Assembly: GCA_029260055.1 (NCBI GenBank)
Contig: JAJDDX010000357.1
Location: forward strand, 1 to 41,584
Length of the DNA stretch: 41,584 nt
Direction: 5' to 3'
From: Phycisphaerae bacterium
Lineage (GTDB): Bacteria > Planctomycetota > Phycisphaerae > UBA1845
Below are positions 16,398-25,106 of the stretch, piece by piece. The position numbers were made by a program, and so were the translations under genes. The stretch's first letter is position 1; every line of letters starts with the position of its first letter. Below the pieces are notes generated by a model. It was given only the letters and a program-made list of their open reading frames with translations. It had not been told where the DNA came from and did no database searches.

Positions 16398-18659
16398 ATG
16401 TCCTTGGCTCGACCCTTTCTACTCGTCCACACCAAGGACCAATGGTCCCGGGCGACGCATACGGACACGCGGCTCCAGCCACTTGGGCCTCAAACCTGTG
16501 CGGTCCAGCTTGCATCGGTGACGGAGCCCTCTGCCGAAGAATCCACGGAGGACGGAGTAAGCGATGATGCACCAATCCAGGCCCTGCCCGTAGCCGGCGG
16601 GCTGGCGTTTGATCCGTGGTGCCGACTCTTTCGTACTGTGCCTGACCACGGCCGCGTGGAACGGCTGTTGTGGGCGGGCATGGATCCGACGGATCCGGTG
16701 CCTCGTCGTCCCGCCCCGGTCGATCTGTTCGCTTCCGAAGAGGAGCGGGATCACGGAGATTTCGCTGCCGTCGAGCCGCACCACGCTCCTCTCCAGCAGC
16801 CGCGCGGTTTGGCTATTGATGATCAAGGTCGACTGTATGTGGCGGAGACCGGTGCCGCACGCGTACTGGTGTACGACCTTCTTGAACAACGCCTCCTCGG
16901 GCGGGTCCGGATCGGACCGGGATGGCGGCGCCCGCTGGATTTGGCGACCGATGGGCGTCACGTGTACGTGGTGTTGGATGGTCCGCCCGCCGTGGCGGTG
17001 TTCGAGGGCCTAAGCACCCCTCGCTTGTTGTCGCTTCCGGATCTTTCGGGGTCTCCATCACGAATCGCCATCTGTCCGCGTGGGCAGCTCTATCTTCTGG
17101 TCAATGCCGGAGAGAGGAGCGCCCGGGTCGTGCCCGTTGCCAAAAGAGGCGAGGGCATTGAAGTGCCCCGCGCCACGGATCTGGAGTTCGTTCGCCAGCC
17201 TGATCACAACCTGGTCGTCCTCGTTGTGTCCCGTTTGCCCGATTCGGACTTCCGGCGATATGTGATCGACACCGAGCCGTGGGACGACATCGCGCCGCTT
17301 TCCGCCCGTGGTTATGATGGGCTCGGCATTGTGCGGACACCGGATGATCGTGTGGGCTATTGGACTTCGCGCGGTTTTCGTCACGCGATGCCGGCGAAGG
17401 TGCGGTACGCCGGGAAGGGGCGCGTCGCGACCTATCGGCTGGACAGTGGACGGTTCAAGTCCGTGTGGGGTCGGATTTTCTTGGATGCGTGCATTCCGCC
17501 GGGTACCGGGATCAAAGCCCATTGCGTCGCGGTCGATGAGCTCCCGAAAGGGGCAACGGTCGTGCACGACCCTCCGCAGAACACCGAGTCCGGCGATCCC
17601 GACCGACAGGACCTGACACCGCCGATGCTTCCCGCTTTGCTCGAGCCGAAGGAGGGGGCCGCGTGGCAATCGCTCCACCTGCGCGAGACCGGCCGGGAGT
17701 TGCCCTTTGCACGCCAGGCGCCGGGTGATCCCTTTCAGACCTACGAAGCCCCCGTGATCGCGGATCCCGGGCGTTATCTGTGGGTGACCTTGGAACTGAC
17801 GGGGAACGCACGGACGACGCCGAGGTGCAAAAGCCTCAGGATCGAGTGTGCCTCGCACGACCTGCTGCGACGTCTTCCGCGGATCTACGCAAAGGATGCG
17901 GAGCGGGGCGACTTCCTACGCCGTTACCTGGCCATGTTCGACGGATTCCTGGCGGATCCGGACACGCGTGCCTTCGCCCGCCGCGCGCTGTTCGATCCGA
18001 GGAGCGCTCCGCGGGAGATGTTGCCGTGGTTGGCGGGATTCGTCGGCTTGACGCTGGATGAACGGTGGCCGCTCTCGTGCAAACGCGAACTGATTGAGCA
18101 GGCCGTCTATCTCTTCCGCATTCGGGGAACGATAGCCGGTTTAACGCGGTTCCTCGAAATATATCTCGACAAGCCCGTGACCATCATTGAGCACTACCGC
18201 CTGCGCGGCATGGGTGGCGCCATCGTCGGTGCCGAAGGCGAGTTGGAGTCGAGTAGTGTCGTCGGCGCCGGCTTCCGTGTCGGGGGAGCGATCTCGACTG
18301 AACCGGAGGCCCGTGCGCGGGAGGCAGCCGTCCCCGAGGACGCCTTCAGCGCTCATGCCCATCGCTTCAGTGTCGTGATACCCGCTTCCTTGACTCGCGA
18401 GCAAGAGGAGGTGGTGCGACACATCCTCGAGGTCCATCGACCCGCGCACACTTTGTACGACCTTTGCACTGTTGACGCCGGGATGCGCGTCGGCATCGGG
18501 CTATACGTGGAGTTGAATTCGATCGTCGGGCACTCCGGCGGATTCGGCCCGCTTGTGGCGGAGGGCTCCCGTCTGGGACGCGGCGCGGTCTTGGGGTGCC
18601 CGCGGGCCGGCACGCGCGTGGGCGGAAGTCGTGTCGGTCGTGACAGCAGGATTGGTTGA
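16398..18659 (+). CDS. NHL beta-propeller fused to phage tail protein I (gpI/gp7-like wedge)
   Basis: A 753-residue fusion. The ATG at 16398 follows GGAGG at 16383-16387; an upstream GTG in frame overlaps the previous gene. Residues about 60-340 resemble an NHL-type beta-propeller, seen in the blocks QQPRGLAIDDQGRLYVAETG, RVLVYDLLEQRLLGRV and RPLDLATDGRHVYVVLDG. Residues about 485-625 form the P2 gpI domain: LLRRLPRIYAKD, FLRRYLAMFDGFL, LPWLAGFVGLTLDERWP, and LIEQAVYLFRIRGTIAGLTRFL. The C-terminus resembles eCIS tail proteins (HRPAHTLYDLCTVDAGMRVG). It takes the Pvc12-like place after the gp6-type gene. The propeller probably faces outward and may position fibres or contact the target (inference). 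Confidence 0.88.
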   Translation: MSLARPFLLVHTKDQWSRATHTDTRLQPLGPQTCAVQLASVTEPSAEESTEDGVSDDAPIQALPVAGGLAFDPWCRLFRTVPDHGRVERLLWAGMDPTDPVPRRPAPVDLFASEEERDHGDFAAVEPHHAPLQQPRGLAIDDQGRLYVAETGAARVLVYDLLEQRLLGRVRIGPGWRRPLDLATDGRHVYVVLDGPPAVAVFEGLSTPRLLSLPDLSGSPSRIAICPRGQLYLLVNAGERSARVVPVAKRGEGIEVPRATDLEFVRQPDHNLVVLVVSRLPDSDFRRYVIDTEPWDDIAPLSARGYDGLGIVRTPDDRVGYWTSRGFRHAMPAKVRYAGKGRVATYRLDSGRFKSVWGRIFLDACIPPGTGIKAHCVAVDELPKGATVVHDPPQNTESGDPDRQDLTPPMLPALLEPKEGAAWQSLHLRETGRELPFARQAPGDPFQTYEAPVIADPGRYLWVTLELTGNARTTPRCKSLRIECASHDLLRRLPRIYAKDAERGDFLRRYLAMFDGFLADPDTRAFARRALFDPRSAPREMLPWLAGFVGLTLDERWPLSCKRELIEQAVYLFRIRGTIAGLTRFLEIYLDKPVTIIEHYRLRGMGGAIVGAEGELESSSVVGAGFRVGGAISTEPEARAREAAVPEDAFSAHAHRFSVVIPASLTREQEEVVRHILEVHRPAHTLYDLCTVDAGMRVGIGLYVELNSIVGHSGGFGPLVAEGSRLGRGAVLGCPRAGTRVGGSRVGRDSRIG

Positions 18660-18662
18660 CTG

Positions 18663-20378
18663 ATGGAGAACGTGCATATCGGACGATTCGAGGCACGCTA
18701 CCACTTGCGGCCGTCGCAAATGGAGGCGCGCCACCGCCTGCAGGGGATTCTGGATCAGGTTCTCGACGACGGACTTGAACGTGCCCTACAGCGCGCCGGC
18801 GTGCCGTTGAGCGAGGAGATCTGCATCCGTGGAATCCACGTGCCCGTGCGCCTGCGTCTCTCATCGCCCGATCAGGCGCTCGTTGGCGATTGGAGCTTGG
18901 CACTTGCCGAGGCTATCAAACGGGCCATCGACGGTGGGGGTGCCCTGCAATTGGTCCGGTACCACTCGCGGATTCACGGTCTCATTGATTTCGCGACGGG
19001 CGTTGCGCGCGGAGACACGACTCGAGCGTGGGCCTGGCGACAGATGGGGTTTGGACGCGTGGCCGATGACGCATCCGCCGCAGTAGCGGCGCTCGTGCTA
19101 CGGAAAGCACTTCTGGCGGACGCCGCGTCGATCACACTCGTCATTCGCTCCGTGGCCGAGATGGGATGCCTGGCTCGTTTGGCGGAGCGGTTTACCCCAC
19201 AGGACTGGACGGAGTTTGCGGCAAGTGCGCTGCGTGTCGCCGGCGCATCCGACAGCGACGTGTGCCCGCCGAGTTCGCCGCCACCGGGCGGCACGAACGT
19301 AACGCCGCCTTTCCGGGAGATGATCGAGCGTCTCGTTGCGCGATCGGCGTTATCCCGAGCGGTGGTGGTCGCGCCTGCTCGTCTACTGCAGCCCGAACGG
19401 ATGCTGCTTGCCGTTGCCGCACTAGTCCTGCTGGAGGCGGAGCCGGGCGTCTGTCTACGCGGCTCCGCGGACGTTCGATGGCTGATCCTGCTTACGGCCC
19501 GGCGACTGAGGGAAGTGGCCGGAAGCTCTGGCGGCCCGACGATCGAACCGGCAAGGCCCACCGTGGTCTCACCGGAGAATCCCTCGGAAAGCCCCGTGGC
19601 ACGAGAGGCCTGGCTGCGGGAAGCAACATCGAGTGACACCGCGCGACGCGGAGAAGAGAGCCTCGCGGGTGCGGTCTCTGCCACGAAAGAGCGTGACGTC
19701 TCGGCCGCAGCGACCCGGGCCGGCGGTGGGTCCGCGGCGACCCGCGCAGATGCCTCGGATGCGCACACGGACGAACCGGGGCCGAAAGGGAACGGCATGG
19801 ACTCGGCCACTCCGATCGTCGAGCGCCCGGAGCCACTGCCGGAAGCCGAGGCGGCTCGGCTCGAATCGGTGGACCGCCGGGAGGCGTTTACGAAAACCGG
19901 GGGGTTGCTCTTCCTGATACGTTGCATCGACGATCTCGGCCTGCCCTCTGAAATTGCGACGGACCACGTTCTCGGCCGACGCTCTTTTCGTTGGGTGCTG
20001 CACCGGCTGGCGCTGACATTGGCGGAGATGGAGGACGACGACCCGGCGGCGCTTGCATTCGCGGGCCTAGAGCCTAGCGCCAGACCGCCGTCACTGGACG
20101 ATCTTCCGCCTACTCCCGACGAACGCGACGCATTCCGCACGTGCGTGGATCGGATTGCCGCCTGTCTCGCCGAACGGTTGGAGTGGGAAGGTGCGGTGGA
20201 CGCCGTGCTTCTCGATTACGTGTGTCGTAAGCGCGCTCGGATCATCGTGGACCCTGGATGGATCGAAGTGCATCTTTCACTGGATGAGGTGGCCACCGAT
20301 ATCCGCCGCGCCGCCCTTGACCTGGATCTCGGATATGTGCCCTGGCTCGGAACAGTGTTGAAGTTCGTCTATGAGTAA
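18663..20378 (+). CDS. Contractile injection system tape-measure protein (Pvc14-like)
   Basis: A 571-residue protein that resembles the CIS tape-measure family at its N-terminus: HIGRFEARYHLRPSQMEARH, then LDQVLDDGLERALQRAG and a strand pair ending IHVPVRLRL. A second folded region at about residues 395-480 (GLLFLIRCIDDLGLP, SFRWVLHRLALTLAEMEDDD) is followed by a C-terminal domain with WIEVHLSLDEVATDIRRAALDLD. Between them, residues about 285-395 are rich in Ala, Pro, Ser and Glu and probably unstructured. Tape-measure proteins set tube length and occupy the lumen during assembly. The location just upstream of the AAA+ ATPase matches the Afp14-Afp15 order. The last 8 bases overlap the ATPase start. 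Confidence 0.8.
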   Translation: MENVHIGRFEARYHLRPSQMEARHRLQGILDQVLDDGLERALQRAGVPLSEEICIRGIHVPVRLRLSSPDQALVGDWSLALAEAIKRAIDGGGALQLVRYHSRIHGLIDFATGVARGDTTRAWAWRQMGFGRVADDASAAVAALVLRKALLADAASITLVIRSVAEMGCLARLAERFTPQDWTEFAASALRVAGASDSDVCPPSSPPPGGTNVTPPFREMIERLVARSALSRAVVVAPARLLQPERMLLAVAALVLLEAEPGVCLRGSADVRWLILLTARRLREVAGSSGGPTIEPARPTVVSPENPSESPVAREAWLREATSSDTARRGEESLAGAVSATKERDVSAAATRAGGGSAATRADASDAHTDEPGPKGNGMDSATPIVERPEPLPEAEAARLESVDRREAFTKTGGLLFLIRCIDDLGLPSEIATDHVLGRRSFRWVLHRLALTLAEMEDDDPAALAFAGLEPSARPPSLDDLPPTPDERDAFRTCVDRIAACLAERLEWEGAVDAVLLDYVCRKRARIIVDPGWIEVHLSLDEVATDIRRAALDLDLGYVPWLGTVLKFVYE

Positions 20379-22398
20379 CTCGGTCATTCGACAACTCGAC
20401 GGGGCTGATGCCGGCTGCTCGCCGGCCGAGCGATTGACGCGGGAAGTCGGCGCGATGGCGGGGCGGCTGGCCGAGTTTCTCGACCGCGCTTTCCCCGAGG
20501 ACACAGGCCCCATCGCCGCGAGGCGAGCCTTCTTACACGCGACTTGTGCGGCGAGCGCCGGCGGCGGATCTCTTTCCTTCTCGACAGCCGAGGGGCCGAA
20601 AGAGCGGACAATCCGGCCGCCACACGCGCTTGACCGACTCGTGGATGGGCTCGTCCTTTCATCCGCGGAGGTGGATCTGCTTCTCCTGGCCGGCCTCGCG
20701 GAACAGCATGAGGGGTTCGATGACATCCTGCGGTCGTTGCATCCGCAGAATCAGCCGCGGCCCACCGTCGGGCTCGCCATGCAGCTTCTTGCAGGGAGCG
20801 ATGACGATCGCGGGATCTTGCGAAGGCTAATGGAATCCGGACCGGCCGTGAGGGCGGGCGTCATCCGATTGGAGGGCGATACGTCGTTCTTCGCGCGTCA
20901 TCTGGTGCTCGCGGACACGTTGTGGCCCGTGCTCCACGGCAGCGCGGTATGGCCGGAGTGTATTAGGCGGGTCGCGCACCCGGTGGCCATGCAGGGCCTG
21001 GAATCGTGGTTCGACGAGCCGACACCGCATTACGCCATCACTGCGCTCGAACACCAGCGGGCGTGTACGATCCTCGTCACGGCCGATGACGACGAAGCCG
21101 CATTCGAACGGGGCGCCGCGCTGGTGAAGGCCTCCGGTGTGGGTGGGGCGCGGATTGTGCTGCCGGTGGATCCGGCAATGGAACTCGAAAAGTTGATCTG
21201 CGTTCACGCGATGGCTCGAGGCGTCGTGCCGATCGTACGTCTCCCCAAGGCCGACGGCCCAGGCGCTCCTCGAACGCCCTCCTTCGATGGCTATCCCGGG
21301 CCGGTCGTCATCTGCGCCAAACACGCAGCCATCGAGTTGGTGGGTCTGCGACCTGCCATTGCCGTGTACTGCGATCGTCTCCGCCCGTCGGCCTACAGGG
21401 ACATGTGGCAGGGGATACTGCCGAATCTTGCCGAGGACGCGCCGGTCTTGGCCGCGCGCTACCCTGTCGAACCCTCATTCGGACAGAAGGTCGCGATCGA
21501 CCTGCAACACTTGGAGACGTTGGAGGGGCGTGCGGCCGAAACCAAAGACATCGCAGTGAGCGTGCGGGCTCGATCCGGAGCGGCGCTCACCGGAGGAGTC
21601 AAACTGATCCGACCCACCGCCACGTGGCATCACCTGGTGGTCCCTGCGAATCGCGCCACCCAACTGCACGACGCGGTGGATCGGCTGATGCTTCAGGCGA
21701 AAGTGCTGGACGAATGGAAGTTTCTCGAGGGGCGCCGCGGCGCCCGCGGAGTCCGAATGCTCTTGTCGGGTCCATCGGGGACCGGCAAGACTCTGGCGGC
21801 CGAGGTGCTCGCCGACGCACTCGAGGTCGACCTCCTCATCGTGGATCTCGCCCGCGTGGTTTCCAAGTGGATGGGGGAGACCGAGAAGAATCTCGCGGAG
21901 GTCTTCGAGGCGGCCGAGCGCGCACAAGCCGTGCTTCTGTTTGATGAAGCCGACGCCCTGTTCGGCAAACGTACCGAGGTCTCCGACGCCCACGACCGGT
22001 ACGCCAATCTGGAGACGGCGTACCTGTTGACGCGGCTCGAGCGGTTCGAGGGGCTTGCGGTGTTGTCCACGAACCTGCGCCAGAACATCGATCCGGCGTT
22101 CATGCGAAGACTGGAGTTCGTCGTGGACTTCGACGAGCCGACAAGGGACGAGCGTTTGGCACTTTGGCGGGGTCACATTCCAGAGCAAGCGCCGCTGGCC
22201 GACGATGTAGATTTGCCGGAACTCGCGGCACGCTATCCGATTGTGGGCGGGCTGATTCGCAACGCGTCCGTCGCGGCGGCCTTTATGGCGGCGGCCGCCG
22301 GTTCCCCGATCACCAGAGCACACCTCGTGCGCGCCGTCCATTTGGAGTACCAAAAGACCGGGCGGGCGTTCCCCGGGGCGTCGACCGGACCATCTTGA
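20371..22398 (+). CDS. AAA+ ATPase of the injection system (Pvc15-like)
   Basis: A 675-residue protein whose C-terminal third is an AAA+ domain. Walker A is GPSGTGKT (residues 467-474), the pore-loop region is VSKWMGETEKNL (497-508), Walker B is LLFDEADALFG (522-532), and the sensor-1 asparagine lies in LSTNLRQNID (565-574). Arginine-finger candidates are R579 and R580. The N-terminal 400 residues are the eCIS-specific part and include degenerate sequence resembling a second nucleotide-binding fold. In Afp/PVC the equivalent Afp15/Pvc15 is needed for particle assembly or cargo loading and is not part of the mature particle. The ATG overlaps the tape-measure stop by 8 bases. Confidence 0.95.
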   Translation: MSNSVIRQLDGADAGCSPAERLTREVGAMAGRLAEFLDRAFPEDTGPIAARRAFLHATCAASAGGGSLSFSTAEGPKERTIRPPHALDRLVDGLVLSSAEVDLLLLAGLAEQHEGFDDILRSLHPQNQPRPTVGLAMQLLAGSDDDRGILRRLMESGPAVRAGVIRLEGDTSFFARHLVLADTLWPVLHGSAVWPECIRRVAHPVAMQGLESWFDEPTPHYAITALEHQRACTILVTADDDEAAFERGAALVKASGVGGARIVLPVDPAMELEKLICVHAMARGVVPIVRLPKADGPGAPRTPSFDGYPGPVVICAKHAAIELVGLRPAIAVYCDRLRPSAYRDMWQGILPNLAEDAPVLAARYPVEPSFGQKVAIDLQHLETLEGRAAETKDIAVSVRARSGAALTGGVKLIRPTATWHHLVVPANRATQLHDAVDRLMLQAKVLDEWKFLEGRRGARGVRMLLSGPSGTGKTLAAEVLADALEVDLLIVDLARVVSKWMGETEKNLAEVFEAAERAQAVLLFDEADALFGKRTEVSDAHDRYANLETAYLLTRLERFEGLAVLSTNLRQNIDPAFMRRLEFVVDFDEPTRDERLALWRGHIPEQAPLADDVDLPELAARYPIVGGLIRNASVAAAFMAAAAGSPITRAHLVRAVHLEYQKTGRAFPGASTGPS

Positions 22399-22414
22399 TG
22401 CAGAAAGGAGAGCC

Positions 22415-23785
22415 ATGGCTACAAATCTAAGCGACCTTGCCGAAGAGCGTCGGGACGACCTCGTGAAAGAAAAGGACGCGGCTCGGACGGATCTCAACGA
22501 GGCCCAGGCCCCCGTCTCAGACAAGCGCAAGAAGCACGATGAACTGATCAGGGAGTTGGCGTCGATCGACCACAGCATCGGCGACACGCGCCGGAAGGCG
22601 GCGGTCGCGCATATGCCGTCCGACGTGGAAGGCCTAGCCGCGACGTTGCGCGAACTCATGATACAACGGCGTCTCAAACGCAGGGAACTGCTCGATACCG
22701 GGGAAAAACTCCACGAGCTTGAAGGCGTGAGGGATCGCGCCCAGGTGCACCGTGACTGCGTCTTGGCACGCCTCGAGGTGGCGCAACGGGAATTCGACAT
22801 CGCGAAGCAACGGCAGGGACGCCTGAAAGCCTGGGAGGAGGCGCTGAAGAAGGCGCCGTTCCCCAACATGAAAACAGAGGCCAACAAGGCATTGACGGGC
22901 CCCGTCTTTAAGGCTGCCCGAGCCCGAGTGAAAGGCGACATTCCGGAGAAGCTGCAGAAGCGAGCCACTCAACGCGGCACCCGGGAACTGGCGAAGGTGG
23001 CGGCGTGCCGCGTGGCCGCACTGGGAGCTGAGGACTTGCGGGAGAGCCACCTCGAGAAGATCAACGGTCCGGCCGGCAAGGTGGGCAAGCTCCGGACTCA
23101 ACTCTCTCGGGTGGAACAGGCGCTTGGCGACTACGTCAAACACAGCAAGGCGAAGTTTGACTTGGCGATGGGCATGTTGGCCGGCGTCGCGAGCGCAATG
23201 CCCGAACTGACGGACGACGAGCGCGGGCGCATCGCGGATGCCGGCCTCGTCGCGGCCGGCGAGGCTGCGGTCACCGCGGAGAAAGTACGCGACAAGTGGC
23301 GAGCCGACGCTGAGTCGTTCAAGAGTGAGATCGAGACGGCGGTGATGGAACTGCGCGCTGCCGATCCGGACGCCGTGGTCGATGCCGACGAAGGCGTGGC
23401 TGCCTTGAGGAAGAAACTGGCCGACCTGGACGTTCCCAACGCCGATGGCGAGAGCTTGCCCAAGGCGGAGGAGGCGTACAACGCGGTGAAGGCAGACCTG
23501 GAGACCTGGGAGGCATCGATTCCGGAGCACATCTGGGCCAACCTCGTCGCCTTCAACCAGGCCGAGGAGCTTCTGACTCAGCTCAAGCTCGCGGACCGCG
23601 CCATGCTCGAAGCGGCTGTGCCCGCTGCCGAAAAAGAACTGGTAGCCGCCATGACGGTGGAGCACAAGGTCGCGCGCATCGACGCGCTCCTTAAGACGGC
23701 CGTTGAGAAAAGGAGCGGACGCCTGGACTTCTTCGAGAAGAACGAACGTTGCCGCGTGCTGAGCGCGGTACGCGGAGATGACTAG
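22415..23785 (+). CDS. Coiled-coil protein of the eCIS cluster
   Basis: A 456-residue, soluble, very charged protein. The first 150 residues are almost continuous heptad-like helix (EERRDDLVKEKDAARTDLNE, VRDRAQVHRDCVLARLEVAQ). Further helical segments lie at about 225-320 and 340-430. I recognise no enzymatic motif, signal peptide or membrane segment. AAAGGAG at 22404-22410 is a good ribosome binding site. It lies between the ATPase and the two shared-module proteins. The shape suggests a scaffold, a fibre-like part, or a chaperone working with the ATPase; none of these can be chosen from sequence. It may be specific to this lineage's eCIS. Confidence 0.75.
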   Translation: MATNLSDLAEERRDDLVKEKDAARTDLNEAQAPVSDKRKKHDELIRELASIDHSIGDTRRKAAVAHMPSDVEGLAATLRELMIQRRLKRRELLDTGEKLHELEGVRDRAQVHRDCVLARLEVAQREFDIAKQRQGRLKAWEEALKKAPFPNMKTEANKALTGPVFKAARARVKGDIPEKLQKRATQRGTRELAKVAACRVAALGAEDLRESHLEKINGPAGKVGKLRTQLSRVEQALGDYVKHSKAKFDLAMGMLAGVASAMPELTDDERGRIADAGLVAAGEAAVTAEKVRDKWRADAESFKSEIETAVMELRAADPDAVVDADEGVAALRKKLADLDVPNADGESLPKAEEAYNAVKADLETWEASIPEHIWANLVAFNQAEELLTQLKLADRAMLEAAVPAAEKELVAAMTVEHKVARIDALLKTAVEKRSGRLDFFEKNERCRVLSAVRGDD

Positions 23786-23802
23786 AAGAAAGGAGCGCTT
23801 GC

Positions 23803-25104
23803 ATGTCGAGCACCTCTGACCTGACGCCCGAACTCGACGTGGAGTCGCACGGCGGTCACCTGCCCGTTGACCCCTTCCGTGCCCTTCGCGTTCATTTCGG
23901 CATGCTGTTGGGTGTTGACGATTTCGAGACACTCGACGCCTACCATCGTGGAAAGATGTGGCTCCACAGTGCCTGGCTCCATGGTCAAGGCGCCGTCTGG
24001 GGTTTGAACGTGACCCGCGATGTGGAGCACGGCGAAATCCGAGTGCATCCGGGCCTTGCCTTGGATGGGGCGGGGCACGAGCTGCTCCTCGAACACGACG
24101 TCTGCCTCAACGTCGGCCGGTGGTACGAGGAGCACGCCGGCGACGTAGGGTCGACGGGAGTAGAGGGCGCGACGGTATTCAACGCCCACGTCGTGATGCA
24201 ATTCAAGCCCTGCCTCGCGCGACAAGTGCCCGCGCTCGTCGAACCCTGTGACGGATCGACCGGAACCACGGCCTACTCGAGAGTACACGAGACGGTCGAG
24301 CTTCTTCTCAGACCTGGAAAGGCGCCGGTGCCTGATGGCCCGCCACCCTACTGGCGGTTGCGCATGCTATTCGGACTCGATAGCAGTGGATCCGGCGCTG
24401 ACGCCGACGAGGTCGAGGAGTGCGGAAAGCAGATACGCGCTCTGGCGCAGGATCCGCAGCCGGAAGCCCTGCTCGCCGCGTTTCGCCGCCTTGCCGCGCT
24501 GGACACGATCGATCTGAAGCCTGCCGCCGTTGATGAAGGCCGGAACGTCTCCATCTTCCCGGCTGCCGATCCCGCACCCGTGGTTCTCGCCAATATCGAC
24601 GACATTACTTTGAAACAGGTCGACGGGGTCTGGAACTTGGAACGATGCACGGTCGATACGTCGGTGCGCCCCACGCACGTCGCCACTTCCACGATTCAGG
24701 AGTTGCTGTGCGGGGCCTGCCGGGTCGACGCCGGCGGTCCGCGAGTGGATGCCGTTGCGCTCGCGACTGACAACCCGACAATCACCTGCCACGTGACCGC
24801 CGAGTTGCTCCCGCAGAGCGTCCAACCGGCGGCATTCTCCGTCACATCTCTTGCCGACACCACGGACGCCGACTGGATCAGCCACGAGGTGGCGGAGACC
24901 GCATTCGACAAAGACACCATGGAGGTCACCGTCACACTCGGCGGTGCCCTTCCGGGCACGGGGCTGATCCGCCTCGTGGTTCGGGGAACGGGCGATCATC
25001 CCGTTCTCGGAGAGAACAATGTCCCGCTTGCCGGTTCGCTGACGGACCCGCCGGGTAGTGCGGAAAACGGGAGCGACTTCGTGTACATGGAAAAGAGGGA
25101 TTAG
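23803..25104 (+). CDS. eCIS-associated protein with shared N-terminal module, 433 aa
   Basis: A 433-residue protein. Residues about 30-108 form a module also present in the next gene: FGMLLGVDDFETLDAYHRGK, MWLHSAWLHGQGAVWGLNV, and GEIRVHPGLALDGAGHELLL. The pattern GxGxVxGL...IxVxPGLAxDxxGxxL suggests a compact beta fold. The C-terminal region (about 270-430) reads as beta-sandwich sequence (QPAAFSVTSLADTTDADWIS, TMEVTVTLGGALPGTGLIRL, VVRGTGDHPVLGE). I see no signal peptide or membrane segment. AGGAG at 23791-23795 is well placed. The role is unknown; lying after the assembly genes and before the cargo, it might decorate the particle or bind the target (inference). Confidence 0.75.
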   Translation: MSSTSDLTPELDVESHGGHLPVDPFRALRVHFGMLLGVDDFETLDAYHRGKMWLHSAWLHGQGAVWGLNVTRDVEHGEIRVHPGLALDGAGHELLLEHDVCLNVGRWYEEHAGDVGSTGVEGATVFNAHVVMQFKPCLARQVPALVEPCDGSTGTTAYSRVHETVELLLRPGKAPVPDGPPPYWRLRMLFGLDSSGSGADADEVEECGKQIRALAQDPQPEALLAAFRRLAALDTIDLKPAAVDEGRNVSIFPAADPAPVVLANIDDITLKQVDGVWNLERCTVDTSVRPTHVATSTIQELLCGACRVDAGGPRVDAVALATDNPTITCHVTAELLPQSVQPAAFSVTSLADTTDADWISHEVAETAFDKDTMEVTVTLGGALPGTGLIRLVVRGTGDHPVLGENNVPLAGSLTDPPGSAENGSDFVYMEKRD

Positions 25105-25106
25105 CC

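Noticed and set aside
15262-16575. A 437-codon open frame on the minus strand
   Set aside because: It is opposite the clearly recognised gp6-type gene and has no domain of its own.
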